Below, piece by piece: positions 47,891 to 56,445 of a DNA stretch of 64,000 nt (its first letter is position 1; the number at the start of each line of letters is the position of its first letter). A program made the translations under genes and the position numbers. This DNA is from Palsa-504 sp963753195 (GTDB lineage Bacteria > Actinomycetota > Actinomycetes > Streptosporangiales > Streptosporangiaceae): the NCBI GenBank assembly GCA_963753195.1, contig CAVWBH010000009.1, forward strand, positions 1,178,001-1,242,000, written 5' to 3'. The notes under the pieces were generated by a model. It did no database searches. It saw nothing but the letters and a program-made list of their open reading frames with translations, and was not told the DNA's origin.

Positions 47891-48544
47891 TCAGTACACG
47901 AACGGGCGGAGCGCGGCCAGGGCCCGGCTGGTGATCTCTTCGACCGGGCCGGTCGCGTCGATGCCGAGCAGGATGTTCTGGTCGGCGTAGAACGCGACGA
48001 GGGGAGAGGTCTGCTCGGCGTACACCTCGAGCCGGTGCCTGATGGTCTTCTCCGAGTCATCGTCCCGCTGGAACAGCTCGCCACCGCAGTCGTCGCAGAT
48101 GAGGTCGCGGGCCGGAGGATCGTACAGGACGTGCCACACCCGCTCGCATCGCCGGCAGGTCCGGCGCCCGGACAGGCGCCGCACCACCTCGTCCTCGTCC
48201 ACTACCAGCTCGAGCACCACGCTCAGCCTCGCGTCCCACTCCGTCAGCATCTTCTTCAGCGTCTCGGCCTGCGGCACGTTCCGCGGGAACCCGTCGAGCA
48301 GGAAACCTTCCCGCGCGTCGTCCTCCGCCAGCCGGTCGCGGACCATGGCCAAGGTCACGACGTCCGGGACCAGGTCACCGCGTTCCATGTACTCGCGCGC
48401 CTTGAGGCCCAGCTCGGTATGGCTCGTCACGTTGTAGCGGAAGATGTCACCTGTCGAGATCCTCGGTATCGCCAGGTGAGAGGAGATGAACTGGGCCTGT
48501 GTCCCCTTGCCCGCACCGGGAGGCCCGACGAGGACGATACGCAC
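47891..48544 (-). CDS. adk: adenylate kinase, zinc-LID type
   Basis: 217 residues from GTG 48544, sharing one base with the secY stop (TAGTG). P-loop GPPGAGKGTQ at 7-16, ISTGDIFRYNV, GFLLDGFPRNVPQAETL. The LID carries four Cys (CRRCERVW and CDDCGGELFQRDDD), so it binds zinc. Balances ADP, ATP and AMP. Confidence 0.97.
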   Translation of the reverse strand: MRIVLVGPPGAGKGTQAQFISSHLAIPRISTGDIFRYNVTSHTELGLKAREYMERGDLVPDVVTLAMVRDRLAEDDAREGFLLDGFPRNVPQAETLKKMLTEWDARLSVVLELVVDEDEVVRRLSGRRTCRRCERVWHVLYDPPARDLICDDCGGELFQRDDDSEKTIRHRLEVYAEQTSPLVAFYADQNILLGIDATGPVEEITSRALAALRPFVY

Positions 48545-49872
48545 TACCGCAGGAAACCCTCATAGTTGCGCTGTTGCAGCTGGCTTTCGATCTGTTTCAC
48601 GGTGTCGAGGCCGACGCCGACCATGATCAGCAGGCTGATCCCGCTGAACGGGAACTCGTTGGCGACCCCGATGGAGGCGAGCGCGACCAGCGGGAACAGC
48701 GCGATCACCCCCAGGTAGACCGAGCCGGGCAAAGTGAGCCTACTGAGCACGAAACTCAGGTATTCGGCCGTCGGGCGACCGGGCCGGATGCCCGGGATGA
48801 ACCCGCCGTACTTCTTCATGTTGTCGGCCACCTCGGTCGGGTTGAAGGTGATCGACACGTAGAAGTAGGTGAACCCGATGATCAGCAGGAAGAACGCGGC
48901 CATGTAGAACTTCGAGCTGCTCAGCTCGATGTTGCTGTCCACCCAGCGGACCCAGCCCTGCGCTTTGTTCTGATTTCCGAACAGCTGCGCGGCTAGCGTC
49001 GGGATGTACAGCAGGGAAGATGCGAAGATGACCGGGATCACGCCGGCCTGGTTGACCTTCATCGGGATGTAGGTCGACGTGCCGCCATACATCCGCCGGC
49101 CGACCATGCGCTTGGCGTACTGGACCGGGATGCGGCGCTGGGCCTGTTCCATGAACACGATGAACGCCACGATGGCGATCATCACCACGACGGCCACACC
49201 GGCGTAGAAGGCCGACTTGTCACGGTAGATGGCCAGCAGCTCGCCCGGGATGACGGAGATCACCGTGGTGAAGATCAGTACCGACATCCCGTTCCCGACC
49301 CCGCGGTCGGTGATCAGCTCGCCCATCCACATGATGACCGTGGTGCCCGCCACCATGGTGATCACCATGGTGGCGATGTTGAAGACCGAGCCGTTGGGGA
49401 TCAGCGGGAAGTTATCGGCCGTGCCGCAGCCGCCGAACAGGGTGCCGGACCTGGCCAGCTCGATGTAGCCGGTGGACTGCAGGACGGCCAGCCCGACGGT
49501 CAGGTACCGGGTGTACTGGGTGATCTTGGCCTGCCCGGCCTGGCCCTCCTGCTTCAGCGTCTCCAGCCGCGGGATCACGACCGTCAGCAGCTGCAGGATG
49601 ATGCTGGAGGTGATGTACGGCATGATGCCGAGCGCGAACACCGACAGGCGCAGCAGCGCCTGGCCGCTGAGCAGGTTGACGACGGCCAGCACCCCGGCGG
49701 TCGAGCTACCCGAAGCCGTCGCGAGGTTAGAGCAGTAGGCGACGTTCTTCTCGTCGATGCCGGGCGTCGGCAGCGAGGCCCCGAACCGGAAAAGCGCGAT
49801 CAGGCCCAGCGTGATCAGCATCTTCTTGCGCAGATCCGGCGTCTGGAACGCCCGCACGAAGGCCGTCAGCAT
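48544..49872 (-). CDS. secY: Sec translocon channel subunit SecY
   Basis: 442 residues from ATG 49872 (GAGGAC upstream); an upstream extension in frame is not conserved. Ten membrane helices. Seen: LRKKMLITLGLIALFRFGASLPTPGID (TM1), GIMPYITSSIILQLLTVVIPRLETLKQEG, GELITDRGVGNGMSVLIF, QRRIPVQYAKR, GGFIPGIRPGRPTAEYLSFVLSRLTLPGS and the QLQQRNYEGFLR tail. Main protein-export pore; coupled to adk. Confidence 0.97.
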   Translation of the reverse strand: MLTAFVRAFQTPDLRKKMLITLGLIALFRFGASLPTPGIDEKNVAYCSNLATASGSSTAGVLAVVNLLSGQALLRLSVFALGIMPYITSSIILQLLTVVIPRLETLKQEGQAGQAKITQYTRYLTVGLAVLQSTGYIELARSGTLFGGCGTADNFPLIPNGSVFNIATMVITMVAGTTVIMWMGELITDRGVGNGMSVLIFTTVISVIPGELLAIYRDKSAFYAGVAVVVMIAIVAFIVFMEQAQRRIPVQYAKRMVGRRMYGGTSTYIPMKVNQAGVIPVIFASSLLYIPTLAAQLFGNQNKAQGWVRWVDSNIELSSSKFYMAAFFLLIIGFTYFYVSITFNPTEVADNMKKYGGFIPGIRPGRPTAEYLSFVLSRLTLPGSVYLGVIALFPLVALASIGVANEFPFSGISLLIMVGVGLDTVKQIESQLQQRNYEGFLR

Positions 49873-50030
49873 GCGCAGTCCTCGGTTCGGTTGAACGGGC
49901 AATTCCCGTATCTTACCCGGCACGCCATCGTATTTCTCCGATCGCTCGCCTCAGGGGCGCCTTTTGGGCGCCGTCCCTCGTCGCTCCTGCGTCCAGGCGG
50001 CACCGCGCCTGTTTGGCTCGCTCGCCGCGG

Positions 50031-50534
50031 CTAGGAGAGCTCGGTAACCGTGCCGCCTGCGCCTTCGATCTTGGTTACCGCGGAGGCGGAGAAGGCGTGC
50101 GCGGTGACCCGGAGGGCAACCGAGAGGTCGCCGGCGCCGAGCACCTTGATCAGCTCACCCTGCCGCACCGCGCCCCTGGCGACCAGGCTCTCCGGGGTGA
50201 CGTCGCCGCCGTCGGCGAACAGCTCGGCCAGCCGGCCGGTGTTCACCACCTGGTAGGTGGTGCGGAAGCCGGCGTTCGAGAACCCCTTCAGCTTCGGCAC
50301 CCGGCGGTTCAGCGGCATCTGGCCGCCCTCGAAGCCGACCCGGACCTTGTTGCGCGCCTTGGTGCCCTTGGTACCGCGGCCCGCGGTCTTGCCCTTGGAC
50401 GCCTCGCCGCGGCCGACCCGGGTCTTGGCCCGGTGGGCGCCCGGCGCGGGCCGCAGGTGGTGCAGCTTGAGCCCGCGCCCGGACACCGCCTGCCCGCCGG
50501 CCGTATCTGTGTCAGTAATCTCCGGGTTAGTCAT
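50031..50534 (-). CDS. rplO: 50S ribosomal protein L15
   Basis: 167 residues. LKLHHLRPAPGAHRAKTRVGRGEASKGKTAGRGTKGTKARNKVRVGFEGGQMPLNRRVPKLKGF is the Gly/Lys/Arg-rich N-terminal half in outline, with a globular C-terminus (LIKVLGAGDLSVALRVTAHAFSASAVTKIEGAGGTV). Start overlaps the rpmD stop by 8 bases. 158 bases separate it from secY, with a GGCGCC-loop-GGCGCC hairpin at about 49957-49973. Confidence 0.97.
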   Translation of the reverse strand: MTNPEITDTDTAGGQAVSGRGLKLHHLRPAPGAHRAKTRVGRGEASKGKTAGRGTKGTKARNKVRVGFEGGQMPLNRRVPKLKGFSNAGFRTTYQVVNTGRLAELFADGGDVTPESLVARGAVRQGELIKVLGAGDLSVALRVTAHAFSASAVTKIEGAGGTVTELS

Positions 50535-50718
50535 CTCCGGCCACTTCCTCCACCGTCACCAGATGGCGCACGGTCTTGATCATGCCGCGGAATTCGGGCC
50601 GGTCGGGCCTGAGCACGACCTGGCCGATCCGCCGCAGCCCGAGCGAGCGCAGCGAATTCCGCTGCGCGCTGGTCCCGCCGATCTTCGACTTGACCTGGGT
50701 CACCTTGAGCTGTGCCAT
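50527..50718 (-). CDS. rpmD: 50S ribosomal protein L30
   Basis: 63 residues. LKVTQVKSKIGGTSAQRNSLRSLGLRRIGQVVLRPDRPEFRGMIKTVRHLVTVEEV in outline: ferredoxin-like L30 with the R-x-S-LGLRRI helix. Between rpsE and rplO as usual. Confidence 0.97.
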   Translation of the reverse strand: MAQLKVTQVKSKIGGTSAQRNSLRSLGLRRIGQVVLRPDRPEFRGMIKTVRHLVTVEEVAGDD

Positions 50719-50746
50719 CTGTCCGTTCTCCCGTCACGTTCTGGCG

Positions 50747-51352
50747 TCAGGCTCCGGCCGCGGCGGCCGCACGCGCCCGCAGCATGGCCGCAGGCGCCAC
50801 GTCCTCGATCGGCAGGCCCCGCTTGGCCGCGATCTCCTCGGGCCGGTTCAGGCTCTTCAGCGCGGCCACCGTCGCATGCACGACGTTGATCGGGTTAGAC
50901 GAGCCCAGGGAGCGCGACAGCACGTCGCTGATGCCAGCGCACTCGAGCACGGCCCGGACCGGGCCGCCGGCGATGACGCCGGTACCGGGGCTGGCCGGCT
51001 TCAGCAGCACGACCCCCGCCGCTTCCTCGCCCTGGACCGTGTGCGGGATCGTGCCGCCGATCCGCGGCACCCGGAAGAAGTGCTTCTTCGCCTCTTCGAC
51101 GCCCTTGGCGATGGCGGCCGGGACCTCCTTGGCCTTGCCGTAGCCGACGCCGACCATCCCGTTGCCGTCGCCCACCACGACCAGCGCGGTAAAGCTGAAG
51201 CGGCGGCCGCCCTTGACGACCTTGGCCACGCGGTTGATCGTCACCACGTGCTCAAGGTAGGCAGCCTGCTTTTCGGCCGCATTGCCGCGCCGGTCGTCAC
51301 GGCGCTCACGCCGCTCGCCACCGCCGCCGCCGCGCCGCGGAGCTCCTGGCAT
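50747..51352 (-). CDS. rpsE: 30S ribosomal protein S5
   Basis: 201 residues from ATG 51352 (GAGGAAG site); the upstream in-frame part is not conserved. HVVTINRVAKVVKGGRRFSFTALVVVGDGNGMVGVGYGKAKEVPAAI contains the decoding-site loop near the spectinomycin pocket. GVVLLKPASPGTGVIAGGPVRAVLE and GSSNPINVVHATVAAL follow. N-terminal Gly/Arg-rich stretch and Ala-rich tail. Confidence 0.97.
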   Translation of the reverse strand: MPGAPRRGGGGGERRERRDDRRGNAAEKQAAYLEHVVTINRVAKVVKGGRRFSFTALVVVGDGNGMVGVGYGKAKEVPAAIAKGVEEAKKHFFRVPRIGGTIPHTVQGEEAAGVVLLKPASPGTGVIAGGPVRAVLECAGISDVLSRSLGSSNPINVVHATVAALKSLNRPEEIAAKRGLPIEDVAPAAMLRARAAAAAGA

Positions 51353-51395
51353 CAGAACTTCCTCATCTCTATATAACTGAACGTCTTCGGCGCGC

Positions 51396-51806
51396 TCACA
51401 GCTGCACGCCGCCTTCCCGGACACCGTCCGCGAGCGCGGCGATGCGGCCGTGGTAGCGGTAGCCGCCGCGGTCGAACACCACGGCCGCGATGCCGGCCTC
51501 GGCCGCCCGCTGGGCCAGCAGCTCGCCGACCTTGCGGGCCTTGGCCGTCTTGTCGCCCTCAGCCGTCCGGATCGACGGGTCGAGAGTGGACGCCGCGGCC
51601 AGCGTACGGCCCGCGCCGTCGTCGACGATCTGCGCGAACATATGCCGGGCGGACCGGTTGACGACCAGCCGCGGCCTGCTCGCGCTGCCGGCGACCTTCT
51701 TACGTACCCGCAGGTGGCGGCGCACGCGGCTCGCTGTGGCCGTAGCCGTGCGAGACCGCACCCGCCCGGTGGCGCGTGCGTGCGATCTGGTCCTGGTACC
51801 AGCCAT
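51396..51806 (-). CDS. rplR: 50S ribosomal protein L18
   Basis: 136 residues. RVRRHLRVRKKVAGSASRPRLVVNRSARHMFAQIVDD and VFDRGGYRYHGRIAALADGVREGGVQL are the family ends; binds 5S rRNA. The first 28 residues (Arg/Thr/Ala-rich) are an extension, so a later start is possible. 3 bases after rplF. Confidence 0.97.
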   Translation of the reverse strand: MAGTRTRSHARATGRVRSRTATATASRVRRHLRVRKKVAGSASRPRLVVNRSARHMFAQIVDDGAGRTLAAASTLDPSIRTAEGDKTAKARKVGELLAQRAAEAGIAAVVFDRGGYRYHGRIAALADGVREGGVQL

Positions 51807-51809
51807 GAC

Positions 51810-52346
51810 TTACTTACCAGCCTTCCCGACCTTGCGGCGGACCTGCTCGCCCTGGTACCGCACGCCTTTGCCCTTGTACGGGTCAGGCTTGCGGAGCTTG
51901 CGGATTTGCGCGGATATCTCGCCCACCTGCTGCTTGTCGATGCCCTCCACCACGAACCTGGTGGGAGCCTCGACCCGGAAGGTGATGCCCTCCGGCGGCG
52001 AGACCGTCACCGGGTGGCTGAACCCGAGCGAGAACTCCAGGTCACGGCCCCTGGCCTGGACCCGGTAGCCGACACCCACGATTTCGAGGGTCTTGCTGTA
52101 GCCGTCTGTGACGCCGGTGACCATGTTCGCGATCAGCGTGCGGGACAGGCCGTGCAGCGCGCGTACCGAACCCTCGTCGCTGGGCCTGGTGACCCTGATG
52201 ACCCCGTCCTCGCGGACGACGTCGATGGGCTCGGCGACGGTGTGCTTCAGCGTTCCCTTCGGCCCCTGCACGGTGACATCGCGCCCGTCGAGGGTGACCT
52301 GGACTCCGCCGGGAATGCTCACTGGGAGCCGCCCGATCCTTGACAT
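51810..52346 (-). CDS. rplF: 50S ribosomal protein L6
   Basis: 178 residues. MSRIGRLPVSIPGGVQV, TVQGPKGTLKHTV, GVGYRVQARGRDLEFSLGFSHPV, VEGIDKQQVGEISAQIRKLRKPDPYKGKGVRYQGEQVRRK(V)GKAGK: both L6 repeats and the conserved C-terminal RNA-binding loop. Near the GTPase-associated site of the 50S. Confidence 0.97.
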   Translation of the reverse strand: MSRIGRLPVSIPGGVQVTLDGRDVTVQGPKGTLKHTVAEPIDVVREDGVIRVTRPSDEGSVRALHGLSRTLIANMVTGVTDGYSKTLEIVGVGYRVQARGRDLEFSLGFSHPVTVSPPEGITFRVEAPTRFVVEGIDKQQVGEISAQIRKLRKPDPYKGKGVRYQGEQVRRKVGKAGK

Positions 52347-52359
52347 CGCAGCTCCTCCC

Positions 52360-52758
52360 TTACCAGACGTAGGCGAGGACTTCCCCGCCCACGCCGCTCT
52401 TGTTGGCTTGCTTGTCGGTCATCAGCCCGCCGGAGGTCGAGATGATCGCCACGCCGAGGCCGCCGAGCACCCGGGGCAGGTTGTCCTTCTTCGCGTAGAC
52501 ACGCAGCCCAGGCTTGGACACCCGCTTGATGCCGGCGATGGAGCGCTCGCGCGCGTTGCCGAACTTGAGGGTGACCACGAGGTTCTTGCCGACCTCGGCG
52601 TCCTCGACGCGCCAGGCGGCGATATACCCCTCCTGCTGGAGGATCTCCGCGATGTGGGACTTGATCTTGGAGTACGGCATGCCCACGGTGTCGTGGTACG
52701 CCGAGTTCGCGTTGCGCAGACGGGTCAGCATGTCCGCGATCGGATCGGTCATTGTCAT
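52360..52758 (-). CDS. rpsH: 30S ribosomal protein S8
   Basis: 132 residues. MTMTDPIADMLTRLRNANSAYH, MPYSKIKSHIAEILQQEGYI, VSKPGLRVYAKKDNLPRVLGGLGVAIISTSGGLMTDKQANKSGVGGEVLAYVW: complete, with the STS(x)GxMT motif. Binds 16S helix 21; in many bacteria it also regulates the spc operon. Confidence 0.98.
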   Translation of the reverse strand: MTMTDPIADMLTRLRNANSAYHDTVGMPYSKIKSHIAEILQQEGYIAAWRVEDAEVGKNLVVTLKFGNARERSIAGIKRVSKPGLRVYAKKDNLPRVLGGLGVAIISTSGGLMTDKQANKSGVGGEVLAYVW

Positions 52759-52818
52759 GGCCGGTTGGCCTTCCTCACCGTGGTTTCCCGTGGGACCTGC
52801 GGTGTTCGTAGCGTGTGC

Positions 52819-53004
52819 TTACCAGCTGGACTTGGTGATGCCGGGCAGTTCGCCGCGGTGCGCCATGGTCCGGAAACAGATCCGGCACAGGCCGAACCTG
52901 CGGTAGACCGCGCGCGGCCGCCCGCAGCGCGTGCACCGCGAATAGCCCCGCACGGCGAACTTCGGCGTCCGCTTCTGCTTGACGACCAGTGCTTTCTTAG
53001 CCAT
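52819..53004 (-). CDS. rpsN: 30S ribosomal protein S14, type Z
   Basis: 61 residues, the short zinc form: MAKKALVVKQKRTPKFAVRGYSRCTRCGRPRAVYRRFGLCRICFR with two CxxC pairs. Placed between rplE and rpsH. The zinc-free paralog typical of zinc-starvation clusters is not in this window. Confidence 0.98.
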   Translation of the reverse strand: MAKKALVVKQKRTPKFAVRGYSRCTRCGRPRAVYRRFGLCRICFRTMAHRGELPGITKSSW

Positions 53005-53007
53005 ATC

Positions 53008-53571
53008 TCACCCCTCCCTGAACGGGAAGCCGAGCTGCCGCAGCAGCGAGCGGCCTTCGGCGTCGTTGATTGCCGAGGTGACCACGGTGATGTCCATGCC
53101 GCGCTGCCGGTCCACTCTGTCCGGGTCAATCTCGTGGAACATGAGCTGTTCGGTCAGCCCGAACGTGTAGTTTCCGTGCCCGTCGAACTGCCGGGGAGAC
53201 AGGCCGCGGAAGTCGCGGATCCGCGGCAGCGCAATGGTCAGCAGGCGGTCCAGGAACTCCCACATGCGGTCCCCGCGCAGCGTGACGTGCGCGCCGATGG
53301 GCATGCCCTCGCGCAGCTTGAACTGGGCCACGGACTTCTTGGCCCGGGCCACGGCCGGCTTCTGCCCGGTGATGGTGGACAGGTCCCGGACCGCGCCCTC
53401 GATGAGCTTGGCGTCCCGGGCCGCCTCACCCACGCCCATGTTCACCACGATCTTGGTCAGCCCGGGTATCTGCATCACGTTGCCGTAGCTGAACTCTTCC
53501 TTGAGCGCGGGGGCGATCTCGGCCCGGTAGCGCTCCTTGAGCCGCGGCACGGGCGGCGCCTCGGTCGCCAT
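53008..53571 (-). CDS. rplE: 50S ribosomal protein L5
   Basis: 187 residues. YGNVMQIPGLTKIVVNMGVGEAARDAK, ITGQKPAVARAKKSVAQFKLREGMPIGAHVTLRG, RIRDFRGLSPRQFDGHGNYTFGLTEQLMFHEID, RGMDITVVTSA: full family pattern; binds 5S rRNA and the P-site tRNA. ATG shares a base with the rplX stop (TGATG). Confidence 0.98.
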   Translation of the reverse strand: MATEAPPVPRLKERYRAEIAPALKEEFSYGNVMQIPGLTKIVVNMGVGEAARDAKLIEGAVRDLSTITGQKPAVARAKKSVAQFKLREGMPIGAHVTLRGDRMWEFLDRLLTIALPRIRDFRGLSPRQFDGHGNYTFGLTEQLMFHEIDPDRVDRQRGMDITVVTSAINDAEGRSLLRQLGFPFREG

Positions 53572-53891
53572 CAGATGTCCTTCCCGCTCGGCCGGGCGAC
53601 GCGGATCTTCCGGCCGTCCTCGTCGAACCGGTAGCCGGTCCGGACGGCCCGCTTGCTGTCCGGATCGGTCAGCTGGACGTTGCTCACGTCGATCGGCGCT
53701 TCCTCGTGCGTGATGCCGCCTTCCTTGGCCCCGCGCTGGCCCTGGTAGGTGACCTTCTTGTTCTTCTTGACCACGTTGACACCCTGGACGAGCACCTTGC
53801 CCCGGTCCGGGTAGGCGGCGATGACCAGGCCGGAGCGGCCCCGGTCACGGCCGGCCACGACCAGCACGTGATCGCCCTTCTTGACCTTCAT
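53571..53891 (-). CDS. rplX: 50S ribosomal protein L24
   Basis: 106 residues from ATG 53891, overlapping the rplN stop (TGATG); a GTG three bases upstream is also usable. MKVKKGDHVLVVAGRDRGRSGLVIAAYPDRGKVLVQGVNVVKKNKK carries the KOW motif, followed by EGGITHEEAPIDVSNVQLTDPDS. Assembly initiator of the 50S. Confidence 0.97.
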   Translation of the reverse strand: MKVKKGDHVLVVAGRDRGRSGLVIAAYPDRGKVLVQGVNVVKKNKKVTYQGQRGAKEGGITHEEAPIDVSNVQLTDPDSKRAVRTGYRFDEDGRKIRVARPSGKDI

Positions 53892-54259
53892 CACAGCACC
53901 TCCGGCGCCAGCGAGATGATCCGCATGAACCGCTTCTCCCGAAGCTCACGGCCGACCGGCCCGAAGATGCGGGTCCCGCGCGGGTCACCGCCGTCCCGGA
54001 TCAGCACCGCGGCGTTCTCGTCGAACCGGATGTAAGAGCCGTCGCCGCGGCGGCGCTCCTTGCGGGTGCGCACGACGACCGCCTTGACGACATCGCCCTT
54101 CTTCACGCCGGCGCCGGGAAGGGCATCCTTCACGGTCGCCACGATGACGTCACCGATGCCCGCGTATCGCCGGCCGCTGCCGCCGAGCACGCGGATGCAC
54201 AAGATCTCCTTGGCACCCGTGTTGTCGGCGACCTTAAGCCGCGACTCCTGCTGGATCAC
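53891..54259 (-). CDS. rplN: 50S ribosomal protein L14
   Basis: 122 residues, all family blocks: MIQQESRLKVADNTGAKEILCIRVLGGS, IVATVKDALPGAGVKKGDVVKAVVVRTRKERRR, IRFDENAAVLI, PRGTRIFGPVGRELREKRFMRIISLAPEVL. Forms bridge B8 and binds L19. Starts the spc part after a 49-base gap from rpsQ. Confidence 0.98.
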   Translation of the reverse strand: MIQQESRLKVADNTGAKEILCIRVLGGSGRRYAGIGDVIVATVKDALPGAGVKKGDVVKAVVVRTRKERRRGDGSYIRFDENAAVLIRDGGDPRGTRIFGPVGRELREKRFMRIISLAPEVL

Positions 54260-54308
54260 GTCAACTCCTGCTATCTTTCGCCGGGCATCGGAGCCAGGCG
54301 GTCTGCTG

Positions 54309-54590
54309 TTACTTGGCCTTCTCGAGGATCTCGGTTACCCGCCAGCGCTTGGTCGCGGACATCGGCCGGGTCTCCATCAGCCGCACGCGATCGCCCACGC
54401 CGCAGGCGTTGGCGTCATCGTGCGCCATGTACTTCTTGGTACGGCGCAAGACCTTGCCGTACTTCGGGTGCTTGACGTGGTTTTCGACCTCGACAATGAC
54501 GGTCTTGTCCATCTTGTCGCTGACCACGAGGCCTTCCCGGCTCTTGCGGTAGCCGCGCGTGGCCGCGGCCCGCGTGGTGTCTTCGCTCAC
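54309..54590 (-). CDS. rpsQ: 30S ribosomal protein S17
   Basis: 93 residues from GTG 54590, overlapping the rpmC stop (GTGA). After a 15-residue extension: GLVVSDKMDKTVIVEVENHVKHPKYGKVLRRTKKYMAHDDANACGVGDRVRLMETRPMSATKRWRV in outline, an OB-fold S17 with the MDKT and ETRPxSxxK motifs. Last gene of the S10 run. Confidence 0.97.
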   Translation of the reverse strand: MSEDTTRAAATRGYRKSREGLVVSDKMDKTVIVEVENHVKHPKYGKVLRRTKKYMAHDDANACGVGDRVRLMETRPMSATKRWRVTEILEKAK

Positions 54591-54850
54591 TCGCTCGCCT
54601 CCCTGGCTGCGTCATCGGTGGCGGCGTCGCCGTCCTCTATCAGGGTGATGATCCCGAGCTCGCGCTCTCGCATCACCGTGTAGATCCGGGCGATTTCCTT
54701 ACGGACCGCACGTAGCCTGCCGTGGCTCTCCAGCTGCCCGGTGGCACCCTGGAAGCGCAGGTTGAACAGCTCTTCCTTCGCCTCGGCCAGCTTGGCGTGC
54801 AGTTCCTCCTCGGTGGACACGCGCAGCTGCGCGGTCAGGCCGCTAGCCAT
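54587..54850 (-). CDS. rpmC: 50S ribosomal protein L29
   Basis: 87 residues. ELHAKLAEAKEELFNLRFQGATGQLESHGRLRAVRKEIARIYTVMRERELG in outline: the two-helix L29 near the peptide exit. The C-terminal 20 residues are acidic. ATG overlaps the rplP stop (TGATG). Confidence 0.97.
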   Translation of the reverse strand: MASGLTAQLRVSTEEELHAKLAEAKEELFNLRFQGATGQLESHGRLRAVRKEIARIYTVMRERELGIITLIEDGDAATDDAAREASE

Positions 54851-55269
54851 CAGCCCTCACTCAGCTCTCGCTTGACCACTTTGCACTTCATCGGGAGCTT
54901 GTGGATCGCGCGGCGCAGGGCCTCCCTGGCCACTGGCTCGTCGACCCCGGACAGCTCGAACATGACCCGGCCCGGCTTGACGTTGGCGATCCACCATTCC
55001 GGCGATCCCTTGCCGGATCCCATCCGCGTCTCGGCCGGCTTCTTGGTCAGCGGCCGGTCCGGGTAGATGTTGATCCACACCTTCCCGCCACGGCGGATGT
55101 GCCTGGTCATGGCGATACGGGCGGCCTCGATCTGCCGGTTGGTCACGTACGAGTGCTCGAGGGCCTGGATCCCGAACTCGCCGAACGACACGCTGGTTCC
55201 GCCGGTCGCATTGCCCGTCCGGTGCGGACGGTGCTGCTTGCGGTGCTTGACCCTGCGTGGAATGAGCAT
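54850..55269 (-). CDS. rplP: 50S ribosomal protein L16
   Basis: 139 residues from ATG 55269; the open frame upstream is not conserved. MLIPRRVKHRKQHRPHRTG, FGEFGIQALEHSYVTNRQIEAARIAMTRHIRRGGKVWINIYPDRPLTKKPAETRMGSGKGSPEWWIANVKPGRVMFELSG in outline: complete L16, including the residues that touch A-site tRNA and the evernimicin/avilamycin site (R-RGGKVWI). Four bases after rpsC. Confidence 0.98.
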   Translation of the reverse strand: MLIPRRVKHRKQHRPHRTGNATGGTSVSFGEFGIQALEHSYVTNRQIEAARIAMTRHIRRGGKVWINIYPDRPLTKKPAETRMGSGKGSPEWWIANVKPGRVMFELSGVDEPVAREALRRAIHKLPMKCKVVKRELSEG

Positions 55270-55273
55270 GTCC

Positions 55274-56083
55274 TCAGCCCTCCTCGCTCGTGGCCGGAGC
55301 CGGCGCCGGAGCCGGCGCCTCGGCCGGGGCGGGGCGCCGCCGGCGCTGCGGCTCAGCGCCGCCACCGCCACCGCCACCGCCGCCGCGCGACGGGCGCTGG
55401 GGGCGCTGCTGGGCCGCGGCCCGCAGAGCAGCGGCCTGCGCTTCCCGGCCAGCCCGGCTGGTCGGCGCCTCGCCCTTGTAGATCCACACCTTCACGCCGA
55501 TCCGGCCGAAGGTGGTGCGGGCCTCGTAGAACCCGTAGTCGATGTCCGCGCGCAGCGTGTGCAGCGGCACCCGGCCCTCGCGGTAGAACTCCGACCGCGA
55601 CATCTCCGCGCCGCCCAGGCGGCCCGAGCACTGCACCCGGATCCCCTTGGCGCCGCCCTTCATCGCGCTCTGGATCGCCTTGCGCATGGCCCGCCGGAAG
55701 GAAACCCGGCTGGACAGCTGCTCGGCGACGCCCTGGGCGACGAGCTGGGCGTCGATCTCCGGGTTCTTCACCTCAAGGATGTTCAGCTGGATCTGCTTGG
55801 CGGTCAGCTTCTCCAGGTCGCCGCGGATGCGGTCAGCTTCAGCGCCGCGGCGGCCGATGACGATGCCCGGCCGGGCGGTGTGGATGTCCACCCGGACCCG
55901 GTCCCTGGTCCGCTCGATCTCGACCTTGGAGATGCCGGCCCGCTCCATGCCGCGCTGCAGCATGCGCCGGATCGCCACGTCCTCGGCCACGTATTCCTTG
56001 TACAGCTTGCCGGCATACCAGCGGCTCTTGAAGTCGGTGGTGATGCCGAGCCGGAACCCGTGCGGGTTCACCTTCTGTCCCAC
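55274..56083 (-). CDS. rpsC: 30S ribosomal protein S3, long tail
   Basis: 269 residues from GTG 56083, sharing a base with the rplV stop (TAGTG). MGQKVNPHGFRLGITTDFKSRWYAGK, KH domain VDIHTARPGIVIGRRGAEADRIR, VAEQLSSRVSFRRAMRKAIQSAMKGGAKGIRVQCSGRLGGAEMSR, helicase-entry residues REGRVPLHTLRADIDYG. The last 55 residues are Gly/Pro/Ala/Arg-rich with a run of nine Gly, longer than in most species. Confidence 0.98.
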   Translation of the reverse strand: MGQKVNPHGFRLGITTDFKSRWYAGKLYKEYVAEDVAIRRMLQRGMERAGISKVEIERTRDRVRVDIHTARPGIVIGRRGAEADRIRGDLEKLTAKQIQLNILEVKNPEIDAQLVAQGVAEQLSSRVSFRRAMRKAIQSAMKGGAKGIRVQCSGRLGGAEMSRSEFYREGRVPLHTLRADIDYGFYEARTTFGRIGVKVWIYKGEAPTSRAGREAQAAALRAAAQQRPQRPSRGGGGGGGGGAEPQRRRRPAPAEAPAPAPAPATSEEG

Positions 56084-56436
56084 TAGCGGGTCCCTTCCTC
56101 GGAGTCGTCGGAGACAATCACCGTGATGTGGCTGGTGCGCTTCAGGACCCGGTAGCCCCGGCCCTGGGCGCGCGGCCGGAAGCGTTTGAGCGTCGGGCCC
56201 TCGTCGACCCAGGCGCGGCGCACCCACAGCAGGCCACGGTCCCCGCGCCCGCCCCTGGCGTCCGCATTGGCGATGGCGCTGGCGAGCACCTTGCCAACCG
56301 GGTCGCTGGCCGACTGCGGCGCGAAGGCCAGCACGGCCTGCGCCTGGTCAGCGGGCAGCCCGCGGATCAGGTCCACCACCCGGCGGGCCTTCCGCGGCGT
56401 GACGCGGACGTACCGCGCCATGGCCCTCGCTTCCAT
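56083..56436 (-). CDS. rplV: 50S ribosomal protein L22
   Basis: 117 residues. YVRVTPRKARRVVDLIRGLPADQAQAVLAF, VGKVLASAIANADARGGRGDRGLLWVRRAWVDEGPTLKRFRPRAQGRGYRVLKRTSHITVIV in outline. The long beta-hairpin lines the exit tunnel (macrolide-relevant RFRPRAQGRG loop intact). Confidence 0.98.
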   Translation of the reverse strand: MEARAMARYVRVTPRKARRVVDLIRGLPADQAQAVLAFAPQSASDPVGKVLASAIANADARGGRGDRGLLWVRRAWVDEGPTLKRFRPRAQGRGYRVLKRTSHITVIVSDDSEEGTR

Positions 56437-56445
56437 TTCGTTCTC

